Shown piece after piece: positions 14,157 through 16,150 of a stretch of 16,150 nucleotides of DNA. Source of the DNA: M55B165 sp051744245 (GTDB taxonomy: Bacteria; Actinomycetota; Humimicrobiia; Humimicrobiales; Humimicrobiaceae); contig JBNJCV010000036.1 of the NCBI GenBank assembly GCA_051744245.1, forward strand, positions 1-16,150, written 5' to 3'. Below the pieces are notes generated by a model. The model searched no databases. It worked only from the letters and a program-made list of their open reading frames with translations, and was not told the origin of the DNA. The position numbers were made by a program, and so were the translations under genes. The stretch's first letter is position 1; each line of letters starts with the position of its first letter.

Positions 14157-15656
14157 ATGGAAGAAAAAATTGGAAGAAAAAAAATATTAATGGTATATCC
14201 GCAATACCAGGATACATTCTGGAGCTTTAAAAGAATATTAAAATTCATAAATAAAAAATCAGCATTTCCACCTTTGGGTTTGCTTACTGTTTCATCAATG
14301 CTTCCCAAGAATTGGCAAAAAAAACTGGTGGACCTAAATTTTGAAAGCTTAACAGAAGAAGATATTCTATGGGCAGATTTTGTTTTTATCAGCGCAATGA
14401 TAGTGCAGAAAGATTCAGCAGATAAAGTAATAGAAAAAGTACAGAATCTTAATAAGCCTATTGTATGTGGTGGCCCATTATTTACCACAGGATGGGAAAA
14501 ATACCTGCATGTAGAACACCTTTTTATTGGGGAAGCAGAAGATACCATACCTGAATTTATAGAGGATGTAAAAGAAGGGAATCTTAAGAAGAAATATAAG
14601 CCAGGGGATTTTCCAAAAATAGAGAAGTCACCCGTTCCTGACTGGAGCCTTATAGACATAAATAAATATAATTCTCTTTGCATCCAATTCTCAAGAGGAT
14701 GCCCTTTTAACTGTGAATTCTGTGACGTAGTGAAACTAAACGGCAGAATTCCCAGGACAAAAACTAAAGCACAGCTAATTAGTGAACTTGATGCTATATA
14801 TGATTCTGGCTGGCGGGGAGGTGTATTTTTTGTAGATGATAACTTTATAGGCAATAAATCACTGCTCAAAAAGAAACATCTGCCTACCCTGGTGGATTGG
14901 CAGAAAAAGAAAAGCTATCCATTTTCATTTAATACTCAAGCATCTATTAATTTGGCTGATGATGACAAATTAATGGAGCTTATGAGTGATTCAGGATTTA
15001 CAGCAGTATTTGTAGGAATCGAAACCCCGGACCCAATGGGTTTAAAAGAATGCAGCAAATACCAAAACCAAAATAGGGATCTGGTAGAGTCAGTTCAGAA
15101 ATTGCAACAGGCAGGTATGGAAGTCCAGGGTGGATTCATAGTAGGCTTTGATAGCGACACACCCTCTATTTTCCAGAGGCAAATTGATTTTATCCAACAA
15201 AGCGGAATTGTGACTGCAATGGTAGGAGTGTTAAATGCATTACCTAAAACAAGGCTATATCAGAGGATGAAAGAAACCAAGAGGCTTCTTCATGATACAA
15301 ATGCCAATAATACCAACCTGTTATCTTTAAACTTCATGCCCAAGATGGGCAAGAAACCTCTAATAGAGGGTTATAAGAAAATAATAAATACAATTTACTC
15401 GCCAAAATCCTATTATGAAAGGGTAAAAACATTTATTCAAAATTACAAGCCGCCAGAGAGAGGCTTGCAAAAATTAAAGTGGCACCATGTAAAAGCTTTA
15501 TTCTCCTCAATCTGGTTTTTGGGGATAAAAGATAAGGGGAGAAAATATTATTGGCAATTACTCTTGTGGAGCTTATTCAGGCATCCTAAAAAATTGCCTT
15601 ATGCTATAGGCTTTTCCTTAACCGGTCTGCATTTCAGGTCAATATTTTCTTCTTAG
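14157..15656 (+). CDS. B12-binding radical SAM protein (HpnP-like architecture, DUF4070 C-terminus), 499 aa
   Basis: A cobalamin-dependent-type radical SAM enzyme. Residues about 8-145 are a B12-binding Rossmann domain (LMVYPQYQDTFWSF, FPPLGLLTVSSMLP, GGPLFTTGWE). The radical SAM barrel (about 170-365) carries C182-x3-C186-x2-C189 (RGCPFNCEFC), which coordinates the [4Fe-4S]-SAM cluster, then VDDNFIGN (226-233), FVGIETP (285-291) and GGFIVGFDSDTP (325-336). The C-terminal part (about 370-499) matches the DUF4070 region found in HpnP-like proteins. HpnP is a hopanoid C2-methylase, and related enzymes alter lipids or other unactivated carbons. No squalene-hopene cyclase or lipid gene is in this window, so the substrate is open. 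ATG 14157 lies 11 nt after GGAGGT (14140-14145), a rather long spacing. It appears monocistronic. Confidence 0.85.
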   Translation: MEEKIGRKKILMVYPQYQDTFWSFKRILKFINKKSAFPPLGLLTVSSMLPKNWQKKLVDLNFESLTEEDILWADFVFISAMIVQKDSADKVIEKVQNLNKPIVCGGPLFTTGWEKYLHVEHLFIGEAEDTIPEFIEDVKEGNLKKKYKPGDFPKIEKSPVPDWSLIDINKYNSLCIQFSRGCPFNCEFCDVVKLNGRIPRTKTKAQLISELDAIYDSGWRGGVFFVDDNFIGNKSLLKKKHLPTLVDWQKKKSYPFSFNTQASINLADDDKLMELMSDSGFTAVFVGIETPDPMGLKECSKYQNQNRDLVESVQKLQQAGMEVQGGFIVGFDSDTPSIFQRQIDFIQQSGIVTAMVGVLNALPKTRLYQRMKETKRLLHDTNANNTNLLSLNFMPKMGKKPLIEGYKKIINTIYSPKSYYERVKTFIQNYKPPERGLQKLKWHHVKALFSSIWFLGIKDKGRKYYWQLLLWSLFRHPKKLPYAIGFSLTGLHFRSIFSS

Positions 15657-16140
15657 CTAAGCTTTAAGTTAGTTCCTGAAATAATTACAAAATAAATAGC
15701 CCCCTATGAACTGTTTTCTAAGCATGAAAGGGCACACTTTCATATATATATCATTTATAATATGCTTGAAAGCTAAAAGGCAACTACCAATAAAATAAGG
15801 CTCTTTTTTATAATAATGTTGATTTATTATCTTTTTTTCAAACATATCTCAAAAAAAACATAATAATTGATACCTATTTAAACCAAATTGCTTGAATTTA
15901 AGTCTTCAAATAAGCCTTTCTATTATTTTTAGCCACTCTTTTAATTGATTTGCCAGTAAAATATCGTTTATTGATACCAACATTATTTTAAAAAAGAGCC
16001 TAAAAATAATATTTTGTAATATATTTATAATAGTTATATAATAGTGGAAATATGGTAGATACGTAATAAATTCATAGGCATTCAAAGTAGCACAATTGCT
16101 TTATTTATTGTAACTTCAAAACAGATATAATGGAGGGGAA
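15657..16140. other. Non-coding stretch at the right edge
   Basis: No gene is supported in these roughly 480 bases. They hold a 7-bp hairpin ATGAAAG-GGCACA-CTTTCAT (15724-15743), the MITE-like element (15799-16000, separate entry) and AT-rich DNA. TATAAT at 16126-16131 lies 9 nt before the possible start codon at the window edge, too close for a usual -10 box with a leader. Confidence 0.5.
15799..16000. mobile_element. MITE-like element, about 202 bp, with 23-bp terminal inverted repeats
   Basis: The left end (15799-15821, starting GGCTCTTTTTTA) and the reverse complement of the right end (15978-16000) agree at 22 of 23 positions. The interior is AT-rich and carries no open frame of note. 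The flanking octamers TAAAATAA (15791-15798) and TAAAAATA (16001-16008) agree at 6 of 8 positions and may be a worn target duplication. Ends beginning GGCTCTT and 8-bp AT-rich duplications are typical of ISL3-family insertion sequences, so this may be a non-autonomous derivative of one. No transposase of that family is seen in the window. Confidence 0.55.
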
Positions 16141-16150
16141 TTGAAGAAGC
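16141..16150 (+). CDS. Possible start of a gene running off the right edge
   Basis: TTG-AAG-AAG follows GGAGGGG (16132-16138), so a protein starting M-K-K may begin here. The spacing from the GGAGG core to TTG is only 4 nt, and just three codons are visible, so the call is weak and the product unknown. Confidence 0.25.

Noticed and set aside
1..16150. tRNA, rRNA, CRISPR array or riboswitch
   Set aside because: No spaced direct repeats, cloverleaf-like segment, rRNA stretch or recognisable riboswitch core was seen on either strand. A covariance-model scan was not possible.

Overview
The window is AT-rich bacterial DNA. Bacterial Shine-Dalgarno sites (GGAGG, AAGGGGG), GTG and TTG starts and a small lipoprotein are all visible. 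Redox genes carrying [4Fe-4S] motifs (an iron-sulfur flavoprotein and an aldo/keto reductase fused to a ferredoxin-like tail) suggest an anaerobe. A heliorhodopsin, a family found mostly in monoderm prokaryotes, makes a monoderm host likely. The phylum cannot be fixed from sequence alone.

Left third (1-2728): a gene graveyard. It opens with the 3' part of a frameshifted DDE transposase. A 52-residue lipoprotein gene on the minus strand follows, with a near-consensus promoter whose 17-nt spacer holds a run of nine G/C. Then come a broken MNT-type nucleotidyltransferase, a broken BrnT/BrnA toxin-antitoxin pair and an unidentified decayed fragment. A perfect 28-bp palindrome (1307-1334) is unexplained.

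Middle (2729-10120): intact metabolic genes. These are a TspO-like membrane protein (-), a classical SDR (+), a PAS-GGDEF diguanylate cyclase (-), an aldo/keto reductase with a ferredoxin tail (-), a three-gene + operon (SDR, class II aldolase-like protein, iron-sulfur flavoprotein) and a second aldo/keto reductase (-). The two SDRs, two AKRs, aldolase-like protein and flavoprotein suggest carbonyl/polyol chemistry. The aldolase-like protein has lost the catalytic Asp and one zinc ligand of the class II family (Asp-His to Glu-Tyr at 82-83), so its reaction is open.

Right third (10279-16150): a DUF2267 protein, a methyltransferase interrupted by one -1 frameshift at a sequence that resembles a slippery heptamer, and a decayed fragment. 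Next is a minus-strand run: DsrE-like protein, DUF6512 membrane protein, a broken mscL with a C-terminal zinc ribbon, and an intact heliorhodopsin. A B12-binding radical SAM protein (+) follows, then a non-coding stretch holding a roughly 200-bp MITE-like element with 23-bp terminal inverted repeats of ISL3-like appearance.

The strongest leads are the heliorhodopsin locus with its dead mscL neighbour, the aldolase-like protein with a rewired active site, and the possible phase-variable promoter of the small lipoprotein. Several genes in the window carry frameshifts. Read-level confirmation would decide whether these are real decay or assembly errors.
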